From a virus: DNA of 64,000 nt. Position 1 is the first letter of the stretch. Every line of letters starts with the position of its first letter. The notes beneath the pieces were generated by a model. That model was given only the letters and a program-made list of their open reading frames with translations. It was not told where the DNA came from and did not search any database. Made by a program: the position numbers and the translations under genes. Positions 8,536 through 15,235 of the stretch are shown here, one piece after another. Location of the stretch: positions 1 to 64,000 of IMG/VR virus record IMGVR_UViG_3300037840_000188, one strand, 5' to 3'.

Positions 8536-8963
8536 GGGAGTCTACTACAAAGCAGGAGCGTGTCACTCAATGCAACGAGATCCTTCGCATCTGCGCCTCG
8601 CATGGACGCCGTTTTTTCAGTCACGACGCGGACCGCCTGGAGCGCGAGACCAATCCAGCTATTAGCCATTTTGAGCTTGACCCACGCGGACGTATCTGGT
8701 TTATTGACAAGTATACGGGGAAGCGAATCTACACGGCATACAAATACAAGTGGCGCGGCTTCAGTGACGGCGGTACGCTGCGTTCTCTCTGTGACGCTTT
8801 GTGCGATTACATTCGAGCGGAAAAGAATACTATCCCGCTGGGGCATTTTGGTCCTTTTCAGGAATGGCGCTGTGGTGGCGATCCGTGGGCATACGGCAAG
8901 GAAGAGATGGCGGAGGTCAGGCGCAAGGTAGTGGAGATATTCAATCCCGAGGTAACAGCATGA
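8532..8963 (+). CDS. hypothetical protein, 143 aa (GTG start)
   Basis: The GTG at 8532 overlaps the previous TGA. Contains FELDPRGRIWFIDKYTGKRIYTAYKYKWRGFSDGGTLRSL, a pattern seen in phage proteins of unknown role in which the WRGFSDGGTLR stretch is conserved. The C-terminus (GDPWAYG) precedes a helix. Overlaps the Fic gene by ATGA. Confidence 0.75.
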   Translation: MRESTTKQERVTQCNEILRICASHGRRFFSHDADRLERETNPAISHFELDPRGRIWFIDKYTGKRIYTAYKYKWRGFSDGGTLRSLCDALCDYIRAEKNTIPLGHFGPFQEWRCGGDPWAYGKEEMAEVRRKVVEIFNPEVTA

Positions 8964-9418
8964 TAGTCATCGACTACGTCCGCGAAGAGGTCGAGCGCCA
9001 AGGTCATAATATCCACACCCTCGACGGCATCGAGCGCGTTGGGTGGATGCTGGATGCATGGGCTCACGCGCTTGCGAACGCCGACAGTGAACCAACGATA
9101 TCCGGAGCGATCCAGCTTGGAATGATGATAGAGCGGCATAAAAATGCCAATGGAATCAGAAAATGCCAAGTCCGTGTCGGTAGCCGTACGTGCCCTGACT
9201 TCAAGGACGTACCGAGATTACTGGAAGGACTTTTCAGTTACAATCGAAAATTTCCTCCGCCTTTGGAATTTTACAGGCAATTTGAAGAGATTCATCCATT
9301 CGAGGACGGCAACGGGCGCACTGGGAAAATATTGCTCAATTGGCTGAACGGATCACTCCTCGATAGCCCAATCTTTCCGCCCGACAACTTTTGGGGAAGA
9401 CCAATAAGAAACCCGTAG
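8960..9418 (+). CDS. Fic-domain protein (putative AMP transferase)
   Basis: 152 aa. The Fic motif is plain at residues 112-123: HPFEDGNGRTGK, with catalytic H112 and the anion-binding GNGR. The usual final arginine is lysine. A flap-like NRKFPPPLEF segment precedes it. Fic enzymes move AMP or other nucleotidyl groups onto hydroxyls of target proteins. The length is near the minimal Fic core. No (S/T)xxxE(G/N) inhibitory helix and no separate antitoxin are seen. A phage copy could modify a host target or act in phage competition; that is inference. Confidence 0.85.
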   Translation: MIVIDYVREEVERQGHNIHTLDGIERVGWMLDAWAHALANADSEPTISGAIQLGMMIERHKNANGIRKCQVRVGSRTCPDFKDVPRLLEGLFSYNRKFPPPLEFYRQFEEIHPFEDGNGRTGKILLNWLNGSLLDSPIFPPDNFWGRPIRNP

Positions 9419-9423
9419 AGATT

Positions 9424-10050
9424 ATGGACACCACCCAGCAACGCAAAGCCGACACCCAGCACCCACTGACGAATCGGGGACCAGCCGCCAGGACCCCAAT
9501 CGGCGGAAAATTTCTGGCGCACGGCTTGACACCTGCGACGTTCCAGCCGCTTCCGAAGCCTCGCAAGACCACGATCCATGCCACAGGAGTGCCGTCAGGC
9601 CCTAAGTGTCAGTTCGTATCGATTGCGCGGTCGAACGCCTCCAAGTCTGATGTCGCAGAACATCTACGCCTGCATAACGAGAGGCAGGCGCAGTTAAAAC
9701 CAACGGGCTTCATACCTGGACAGAAATGCTCGTGGTGCCTTGAGGCGTTCGCCACTCAACCGCTCTATTCGCAGCATCGGCACGTATGCAGTCAGAGACC
9801 AGGCGGACCGCTTCCAGTAGGCCCGCTTTGGGCTACTATGGGCGGGACCCGTCTGGATATTTTCTCCGTATGTGAGTGCGGCGCTGGATTTTCCACGCGA
9901 TCCGCAAAGAAGCGCCATGTGGCAACAGGAGAGTGCCCGCTGGAGCATGTTCCGGACCCGACAATGTGTTGGCTGTGCGGGGACTGGTCCCCTACTCGCG
10001 GGGAGTGGAAGGCGCATCGGCATACTTGCGTGAGACAGGGGGCGGACTAA
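9424..10050 (+). CDS. protein with four C2H2/C2HC-type zinc fingers
   Basis: 208 aa from the ATG at 9424. After a disordered N-terminus, four Cys/His units follow: a degenerate C...HLRLH unit, CSWCLEAF...HRHVC, CECGAGF...RHVATGEC and CWLCGDW...HRHTC, each about 22-28 residues with a helix between the pairs. This resembles a classical zinc-finger array, rare in bacteria and phages. DNA or RNA binding is likely but not shown. Next to the Fic gene on the same strand. Confidence 0.7.
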   Translation: MDTTQQRKADTQHPLTNRGPAARTPIGGKFLAHGLTPATFQPLPKPRKTTIHATGVPSGPKCQFVSIARSNASKSDVAEHLRLHNERQAQLKPTGFIPGQKCSWCLEAFATQPLYSQHRHVCSQRPGGPLPVGPLWATMGGTRLDIFSVCECGAGFSTRSAKKRHVATGECPLEHVPDPTMCWLCGDWSPTRGEWKAHRHTCVRQGAD

Positions 10051-10055
10051 CAAAT

Positions 10056-10331
10056 ATGGCTCATTCTACAAAATCCGCCCCATCTATCGAACTTTCACTG
10101 CCAGATCGCCTGCGCGTCCTGATCGCAGCCGCATTCGATGTGGAATCCGTGCGCGACCAGGATCGGCTCGATCAGTGGCCTTCGCTGGATTTTATGGAAG
10201 CCGTCGTTGCCTGCGAGCGTCACCTCGGCCTGGGCGAAACTGACGAAGACAGGTTGATGAAGTGCGAGACGGTGGGGCATCTTGTAGCTATCTTCAACGT
10301 TCCCATCTCTATCCAGGAGCCTGTTGTTTAA
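10056..10331 (+). CDS. acyl carrier protein-like protein
   Basis: 91 aa. The segment WPSLDFMEAVVACERHLGL matches the phosphopantetheine-attachment helix of acyl carrier proteins (usual DSLDxVE), followed by the normal late TVGHLVAIF helix. The residue before the serine is proline, not aspartate, so modification by a transferase is uncertain. Phage ACP-like proteins are known but their partners usually are not. Shares one base with the next gene. Confidence 0.6.
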   Translation: MAHSTKSAPSIELSLPDRLRVLIAAAFDVESVRDQDRLDQWPSLDFMEAVVACERHLGLGETDEDRLMKCETVGHLVAIFNVPISIQEPVV

Positions 10332-10768
10332 TGCAGGCCGCTCGCGAAGTCACCGATGACGGTAATACTAAATGGGTCGATTGCAGCGGCTGCAAGCACC
10401 CGCGACCGTTCTCCTGGTACACAAAAGACGTACACACTCTGCTTGGGATCGGCTACCTATGTCGGTCGTGCAGGCCGAAGGGGAACAAGCTGAAAGTCGT
10501 CGATCCAGATTATGAGGTGATCCGCACGGTCAACGCAAAGCCCCTGCGCCCAGAGAAAGAAAAGATGGCCGCTGGGTCATGGGAACGTGTGGTGAGGCGC
10601 GCGGCGCTATGTGCGCAATATGAATGCGTAATTGTCTATGTTGGAAAAGAAAATTACCTTTCCCGTCAGTCCGCGCTATCAGGCCTTCATCTCGCGGCGA
10701 AGAGAATGAAAATGAAGATCTCCATTCGACATGGTCGAAGTGAATTATATGTAAAAGTCAAGGAGTGA
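10331..10768 (+). CDS. hypothetical zinc-ribbon protein, 145 aa
   Basis: The start at 10331 overlaps the ACP-like stop. An N-terminal zinc ribbon (CSGCKHPRPFSWY...CRSC) recalls small bacterial and phage ribbon proteins that pair a ribbon with a DNA-binding domain. The C-terminal 60 residues are basic and helical (AAKRMKMKISIRHGRSELYVKVKE). Function unknown. Confidence 0.7.
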   Translation: MQAAREVTDDGNTKWVDCSGCKHPRPFSWYTKDVHTLLGIGYLCRSCRPKGNKLKVVDPDYEVIRTVNAKPLRPEKEKMAAGSWERVVRRAALCAQYECVIVYVGKENYLSRQSALSGLHLAAKRMKMKISIRHGRSELYVKVKE

Positions 10769-10773
10769 CAAGC

Positions 10774-10941
10774 ATGAAGGCGAAAAAGAAAAATAAGGCA
10801 GCTCAAAATCTTGTCGCGATGAGAAATAAAAAACTATCCCCAGCGCGCCGAAAAGAAATAGCACAGAAAGCAGCACAAAAAAGATGGAAAAATAATGCTT
10901 ACGAAAGCATTGACGTGAAGCCTCCCGCGAGTATAAAGTAA
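10774..10941 (+). CDS. small basic protein, 55 aa
   Basis: Short lysine-rich gene (MKAKKKNKAAQNLVAMRNKK...) with an upstream AAGGAGTGA ribosome site. The ARRKEIAQKAAQKRW core looks like a basic helix found in small phage or plasmid proteins. Likely nucleic-acid-binding by charge only. Confidence 0.6.
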   Translation: MKAKKKNKAAQNLVAMRNKKLSPARRKEIAQKAAQKRWKNNAYESIDVKPPASIK

Positions 10942-10945
10942 GCAC

Positions 10946-11554
10946 ATGGCCAAACAAACAGCACTTGAGCCCGTATCAAATGACGCCGAATCCGTAATCG
11001 ACATCAGTCAGCCATATGTAGCGCTCGTCAGTGTAGTTGGCACTGCACCGTTTCTCTTTCATCGTTGGAGCGTCGAGGGTGTGGACGCAAAGGCGAAAGC
11101 GGCTAAGGGATCAAAAGCCAAGAGGTCAGACGATCTTGAATCTTACGTCTACCGTAATATGAAGGGCGAACTTTGCATTCCGGGCGAATATCTGCGCATG
11201 GCGATCATTGGAGCCGCCAAGTTCCGACAAGATCCGCGCTCTCCCCGAAAGAGCGCAATGGATCTTTTTAAGGCTGGTGTTGTCGCAATTGAACCTCTTT
11301 GCTCGCTCGGCGTTTCTGACTGGTCATATGTCGATCAGAGGCGCGTGATGATCCAGCGTAATGGCATTACCCGATCCCGTCCGGCAATGGAATCCGGATG
11401 GAAAGTAGACTTTCTGATTCAATGCCTTCTGCCGGAGTACATTCCAGCCGATACCCTCAATGAAGTAATTCAGAGCGCGGGAAGGCTTATCGGTATGGGA
11501 GATTTCAGGCCGACGTACGGGAGGTTCCAAGTTACAGGTTTCGAGATTTCTTGA
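10946..11554 (+). CDS. conserved phage protein, 202 aa
   Basis: Begins four bases after the previous stop. The sequence has PFLFHRWS near the start, LCIPGEYLRMAIIGAAKF in the middle and a final GDFRPTYGRFQVTGFE. I recall this GDFRPxxGRF ending from phage proteins of unknown role, where it often accompanies recombination genes. It is the last gene before the pentamer repeat and hairpin at 11571-11694. Confidence 0.75.
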   Translation: MAKQTALEPVSNDAESVIDISQPYVALVSVVGTAPFLFHRWSVEGVDAKAKAAKGSKAKRSDDLESYVYRNMKGELCIPGEYLRMAIIGAAKFRQDPRSPRKSAMDLFKAGVVAIEPLCSLGVSDWSYVDQRRVMIQRNGITRSRPAMESGWKVDFLIQCLLPEYIPADTLNEVIQSAGRLIGMGDFRPTYGRFQVTGFEIS

Positions 11555-11570
11555 GTTTTGAAAAAACTTC

Positions 11571-11654
11571 GTGGTGTGGTTAGGTGTGGAGGGGCAAGAT
11601 AAGGTTAGGATTGGATCGGAAGGGTCAGGCTCGGCGCGGTTTGGCAAGGCATGG
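11571..11654 (+). repeat. NNNGG pentamer array (17 units)
   Basis: Counting from 11570, a GG dinucleotide recurs every five bases at 11573, 11578, 11583, 11588, 11593, then 11603 to 11653; only the unit ending at 11599 has GA. The three spacer bases vary freely, so this is a phase-locked spacing pattern, not a copied repeat. It lies in a non-coding gap directly before a strong hairpin. GG with three-base spacers could form two-tier G-quadruplexes on the plus strand. The complementary strand has CC every five bases. Confidence 0.85.
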
Positions 11655-11655
11655 T

Positions 11656-11694
11656 GCTGATTCTGGTTGATTTTAAGTAATCACCAGAATCAGC
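11656..11694. terminator. long perfect hairpin, possible terminator or structural signal
   Basis: A perfect 12-bp inverted repeat (GCTGATTCTGGT / ACCAGAATCAGC) is extended by TGATT/AATCA inside, giving a stem near 17 bp with one bulge and a small loop. On the plus strand it is followed by TTTACTTT, only a weak U tract. It separates the 10.9-kb gene from the next operon and could end transcription, but it could also be a structured element paired with the pentamer array. Confidence 0.55.
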
Positions 11695-11719
11695 TTTACT
11701 TTGAAAGGAATAAAATTAC

Positions 11720-12010
11720 TTGACTTTGTCATACGCAGCGACACTAAGAACTGAAAGACTCCTGCCGCGTCCGATTGTATACTACGGCTCTACTTATGAA
11801 TCGGTGGAAGGAGTAGCTCAAAAATGGTTACAAGCCAATGGTGAGCACGGTGATTCTTTCGTTATCATCGAGAACGTACCTGTCGAGCGCGCAGTGATTG
11901 AGTGTCAAAAGCCGAAACGAGAAAGAGTATACAAGGGCCACGCATTCGTGTCCGGGCCGAACCTGAATCGGTGTGATGTTTGTGGACGGAAAGAAGAGGA
12001 GCACAAGTAG
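11720..12010 (+). CDS. hypothetical protein with C-terminal zinc knuckle (TTG start)
   Basis: 96 aa from a TTG at 11720. The ending HAFVSGPNLNRCDVCGRKEEEHK matches a recurring small phage or actinobacterial ending where an N-x-C-x2-C-G-x6-H site binds metal. The start is uncertain; a ribosome-like AAAGGAA lies about 15 bases upstream. It abuts thyX. Confidence 0.6.
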   Translation: MTLSYAATLRTERLLPRPIVYYGSTYESVEGVAQKWLQANGEHGDSFVIIENVPVERAVIECQKPKRERVYKGHAFVSGPNLNRCDVCGRKEEEHK

Positions 12011-12907
12011 ATGAGAATCGTAGAGCCAGAAGTCTATCTACTGGCGCAGACCAGCATGGATGTAAAACCGCCAAAGGCATTTCGCGGAAACTTGCAGGCT
12101 TATCTTGAAAAAGTGGGAGTTGCCGAATGGAAGACAACGGCATGTACAGACGGGGAAATGCTCGTGGAGGTGGCTGGACGCCTCTGCTATAAAGCTTTCG
12201 GTTTGGGCTTGAATGCCAACGTCACTAAAGTCCGAGAGGGTAATCAGATTTACCTGGAGAATCTCGCCAAGCAGGATCACGGGTCAGTACAGGAGCATTC
12301 GACGGTTACATTTTTATTCCGAGACGTGAGTCGCATCCTGACGCATGAACTCGTCCGGCATCGCGTTGGCGTAGCGATATCCCAGGAATCCGGACGGTAC
12401 GTCAGAGCCGATGACGTTGGTCTTTACATCCCGGAATGCTTCAAGGAATGCCCCGGCACAGTCGATATGATCAAGACCCATGTCGAAGCTGGCGAGGATT
12501 TAGCTCGCCGTTTGACGATAGCGTTCGATCTGGACAATCCGAAGACGGCTTTCGCCCGAAAGAAGGAAGTGACTTCGGCACTCCGCCGTTTTGCTCCGTT
12601 CGGCCACTCATCGTCGCTCGTGTGGACCACCAATCACCGCAATCTTCGCTTCGTTCTCCAGAAGCGAACCGAGGGTGGCGCGGAAGAAGAAATTCGCAAA
12701 CTCTTCGATCCGGTTGGTTACGGCATGAAGGAGATGTTCCCAAATCTGTATCAGGATATTTACCGTCGTGAATCCGGGGAATGGGTGTCGAAATTTTCAG
12801 CGCGTGGTTTGGCGGATGACCTAAGAAGGTTGATTGCCAGTGGGCCAGATGGCGGCGTCAAAAATTCCAGCGGAATCGAGGCACTCCTGAAAGAGCGGGG
12901 ACTCTGA
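12011..12907 (+). CDS. thyX: flavin-dependent thymidylate synthase ThyX
   Basis: 298 aa. Contains the ThyX signature region HELVRHRVGVAISQESGRY (RHR followed by conserved serines and arginine), EHSTVTFLFRDVSR before it, and RRFAPFGHSSSLVWTTNHRNL later, where the NHRNL/R motif binds FAD and dUMP. The enzyme makes dTMP from dUMP using methylene-tetrahydrofolate and FAD. It is longer than many bacterial ThyX by a C-terminal extension. Flanked by DUF3310 and close to the MazG-like gene, so it belongs to the phage nucleotide-supply set. Confidence 0.93.
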   Translation: MRIVEPEVYLLAQTSMDVKPPKAFRGNLQAYLEKVGVAEWKTTACTDGEMLVEVAGRLCYKAFGLGLNANVTKVREGNQIYLENLAKQDHGSVQEHSTVTFLFRDVSRILTHELVRHRVGVAISQESGRYVRADDVGLYIPECFKECPGTVDMIKTHVEAGEDLARRLTIAFDLDNPKTAFARKKEVTSALRRFAPFGHSSSLVWTTNHRNLRFVLQKRTEGGAEEEIRKLFDPVGYGMKEMFPNLYQDIYRRESGEWVSKFSARGLADDLRRLIASGPDGGVKNSSGIEALLKERGL

Positions 12908-13143
12908 TGGCCACAAAGAAAGAAGCCGTAAACCATCCTTCCCATTACGGTGGTGCCGATAACCCTTATGAGGCGATCAAAGTTATAGAGGCATGGCAGC
13001 TAGACTTTTGTCTTGGAAACGCCCTGAAATACATTGCGCGAGCTGGAAAGAAAGACGCCGCCACAGAGTTTGAAGATCTGGAAAAAGCCGAATGGTACCT
13101 CAAGCGCCGCATCGAGAAATTGAGCGCGAATTCCTCAAAGTAG
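12907..13143 (+). CDS. DUF3310 family protein
   Basis: 78 aa. Classic DUF3310 sequence: NHPSHYGGADNPYEAIKVIEAW, then CLGNALKYIARAGKK and a DLEKAEWYLKRRI helix. The family is common in phages and is often called a nucleotide-kinase regulator. Its start overlaps the thyX stop region, consistent with a nucleotide-metabolism role. Confidence 0.9.
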   Translation: MATKKEAVNHPSHYGGADNPYEAIKVIEAWQLDFCLGNALKYIARAGKKDAATEFEDLEKAEWYLKRRIEKLSANSSK

Positions 13144-13313
13144 CCGGTGCGTGGATAGCATGCCGATGGCTCGTTATGGGACACCGGCTCGACCAGGATA
13201 CGCCCGGATGGGATGGTGGGTTAGCGGCCTGCCTTCTCGGCATGCACGATAATGCGCATGAGATGCGGCTGATGATGGATGACGTAATTTCAGTAAAAAA
13301 TAAAATTACTTGA
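13092..13313 (+). CDS. hypothetical protein overlapping DUF3310
   Basis: The frame continues after the DUF3310 stop as VAGAWIACRWLVMGHRLDQDTPGWDGGLAACLLGMHDNAHEMRLMMDD, which looks like a real protein core. The proper start is unclear: the ATG at 13092 lies inside DUF3310, and a later TTG or GTG is possible. Function unknown. Confidence 0.5.
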   Translation: MVPQAPHREIEREFLKVAGAWIACRWLVMGHRLDQDTPGWDGGLAACLLGMHDNAHEMRLMMDDVISVKNKIT

Positions 13314-13340
13314 CGGCTGAGAAGTTTTACGGTAAGCTAT
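13310..13340 (+). promoter_or_regulatory. promoter with TTTACGGTAAG operator before the ABC operon
   Basis: TTGACG (13310-13315) is a good -35. Seventeen bases later TAAGCT is a weak -10. The imperfect palindrome TTTACGGTAAG (13326-13336) lies in the spacer and overlaps the -10. The same motif recurs at 28144, 28455 and 50643. The gene immediately downstream encodes a small protein that could be a repressor. Confidence 0.55.
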
Positions 13341-13346
13341 CTTCGT

Positions 13347-13508
13347 ATGCCAACCGTGATCGTAAAACCTGCAATACATGTTCGCCTGAAACGCCTCGCC
13401 CTCGACGCTGGAAAGAAGCTAGGCGAGTTTCTTCATGACCATCTGGAGGAAAGCCTATCAAGAGCCGAGCGCAGTGTCGCGGGATTCAACAAAAAGAAAA
13501 CCAAATGA
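13347..13508 (+). CDS. small helix-rich protein, possible ribbon-helix-helix regulator
   Basis: 53 aa starting just downstream of the promoter. MPTVIVKPAIHVRLKRLALDAG followed by KKLGEFLHDHLEESL has the strand-helix-helix outline of MetJ/Arc-type regulators: an amphipathic strand with valine, isoleucine and lysine, then two short helices. It overlaps the next gene by ATGA. An autoregulator of this operon is a reasonable guess, not shown. Confidence 0.6.
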   Translation: MPTVIVKPAIHVRLKRLALDAGKKLGEFLHDHLEESLSRAERSVAGFNKKKTK

Positions 13509-14104
13509 GCTGGCTCGACGCAATCAAAGATCTTGTGGTCGAAGAGGACCCGAAGCCGACGACCCAGCTTCAAACGCTGTTGTCGCGGACCAATCTTCCA
13601 CCTGGTAATCTGTACAATATACCGGCGTCGCCACCTCCTGCTTTTCAAGCTCCCGACGCCTTTCTCCAGAAGCTGCGGTCGAAGCTCGCAACGCCGGGCA
13701 GCGCGGTCGAAAAGTTCGAGGCCGTCCTCACCTCTTTATCCGCCATTGCGGATGATCATCTCAGGCTCACTTCTACGCTCTCGGTTCTGAAATCTACCGC
13801 TGGCGTCGAGACTCAGGCTCTGATTCAGGAATACGCTGGTCGTCAGCAGAGGCTTGCATCCGAAGCGCAGGCGTTTGCATCCGTTATCGCGGGACAACAG
13901 AAGTCGGATGTCGATGACAAGCAAACACAGATCGCGGCTATCGACGTTCAGCTTCAACAGTTGTCTATGCAGCGGCAGTCATTGACCTCAGCCATTACGG
14001 ACGCGCAGAGTAAGCTGACCCGCTCGCAGGCCGGATTCGATGCTGCGGTTAGTACTGTGCGTGGAGAGATCGAAGGCGCACTGAGCAAATTGAAAGGATT
14101 ATAA
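13505..14104 (+). CDS. soluble coiled-coil protein, 199 aa (ABC operon)
   Basis: After a short N-terminal helix and a proline-rich linker, residues about 95-195 form a long coiled coil (TQIAAIDVQLQQLSMQRQSL and similar). No transmembrane segment. Position and shape recall accessory coiled-coil proteins of bacterial TelA/XpaC/PspA stress operons, but I see no diagnostic motif. First structural member of the ABC-type operon. Confidence 0.7.
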   Translation: MSWLDAIKDLVVEEDPKPTTQLQTLLSRTNLPPGNLYNIPASPPPAFQAPDAFLQKLRSKLATPGSAVEKFEAVLTSLSAIADDHLRLTSTLSVLKSTAGVETQALIQEYAGRQQRLASEAQAFASVIAGQQKSDVDDKQTQIAAIDVQLQQLSMQRQSLTSAITDAQSKLTRSQAGFDAAVSTVRGEIEGALSKLKGL

Positions 14105-14257
14105 ATGGCCCACAAGTCAATCACGCGAAGAGCCTCTGAGTGCTCGAAGGGGTGCGGACGCAGGACCAGGCACAAGGTTAGCGGCGCTCCAATGTGCGTC
14201 ACATGCGAACTGCTCGCAAAGAATGCCACTGCGCTGATGAAAGGAATCAAAGCATGA
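14105..14257 (+). CDS. small zinc-finger protein, 50 aa
   Basis: Read from the sequence: starts at 14105 directly after the preceding TAA and ends at 14257. Cysteine pairs CSKGC and CVTC with basic residues between them (GRRTRHKVSG) suggest a zinc ribbon. It overlaps the next start by ATGA, so it sits inside the operon. Confidence 0.6.
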   Translation: MAHKSITRRASECSKGCGRRTRHKVSGAPMCVTCELLAKNATALMKGIKA

Positions 14258-15195
14258 CACCATCGCCAAACAAAGGCTACTTTACCGGCCCCGAAGGAAA
14301 GGTAAACGCGACCACATGGGGCGTCATTGCCCTCGGCTTCCTCGTAATCGTCTGGGTCATGGGCGGCAAAATCGGCGATTACCTCGTCAGCGCCGCCGAC
14401 AACACGCTGCACTTTGCCATCGTGGCCGCCGTGCTGCTCTTTATCGTCGCCGCGCTCATCGACCCGAAGAAACGGCTCTGGTATCTTTTCCGGAGCATCG
14501 TGCGCTGGCTGACAAGCATGTTCATCGAACTCGATCCCATCGGTATTCGAAAGTCGTATGTGGAACGCCTTCAGGCCCGCTACGCCGAGTTTCAGAACGC
14601 AGTCGGGACGCTGCGCGGTCAACTGATCAGTGCCCAGAGGAAGGCCGACGCCAAGGCTGCGGAGATCCGCGATCAAGAGGCGAAGTTCGCTATCGCCGTG
14701 AAGAAGAACGACCGGCAGGCAGAGTTGCTATTGGCGAATTCCAAGGTCCGTGCGCAGGGGCTCCTCACTCAGTACGTCAAGTCGATCAATAACCTGACTC
14801 GCATGCAGACGGTCGTCGTTCGGTATCAGGAGATCTGCGGAGTAAAAATCGCCGATCTTCAGGACGACATTAAGACACGCGAGGAGCAGATGGCGCTGAC
14901 GAAGGCTACTCGCGGCATCAGCGGAGCTATCTCTGGCATATTGCGTGGCCTCCCCGAGGCTGACATGTATGAGGAAGTCGGTGCCGTTATCGACACTCAA
15001 TACGATCAGGCCTTGGGTGAGTTCGACAACATCCTCGATATGACGAAAGGTGCCATCAGTAATGCCGATCTCTCGGACGATGCAGCACTCGAAGCGGCGC
15101 TCTCGAAATACGAGTTATCCAGCGGGACGAAGCAGGTAGCCGCTCCAGCCCCAGCACCGCAGCAAAGTACCGACTATTCAGATTTGCTGAAGTAG
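14254..15195 (+). CDS. membrane-anchored coiled-coil protein, 313 aa
   Basis: The start at 14254 is chosen for its ATGA overlap. Two N-terminal membrane helices (about 22-36 and 48-66) are followed by a basic patch and a long coiled coil to about residue 230, then a flexible alanine/proline tail. The layout resembles membrane-bound stress proteins of the XpaC or phage-shock type. No enzyme motif. It probably scaffolds the transporter at the inner membrane; that is inference from operon context. Confidence 0.75.
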   Translation: MTPSPNKGYFTGPEGKVNATTWGVIALGFLVIVWVMGGKIGDYLVSAADNTLHFAIVAAVLLFIVAALIDPKKRLWYLFRSIVRWLTSMFIELDPIGIRKSYVERLQARYAEFQNAVGTLRGQLISAQRKADAKAAEIRDQEAKFAIAVKKNDRQAELLLANSKVRAQGLLTQYVKSINNLTRMQTVVVRYQEICGVKIADLQDDIKTREEQMALTKATRGISGAISGILRGLPEADMYEEVGAVIDTQYDQALGEFDNILDMTKGAISNADLSDDAALEAALSKYELSSGTKQVAAPAPAPQQSTDYSDLLK

Positions 15196-15235
15196 TCACA
15201 CTCGCCATCAATTTCAAGAAAAGGAAACCAGAACT

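Noticed and set aside
13505-15195. Calling the two coiled-coil proteins TelA and XpaC
   Set aside because: Layout is similar but I see no diagnostic TelA or XpaC motif, so the names would be unsupported.
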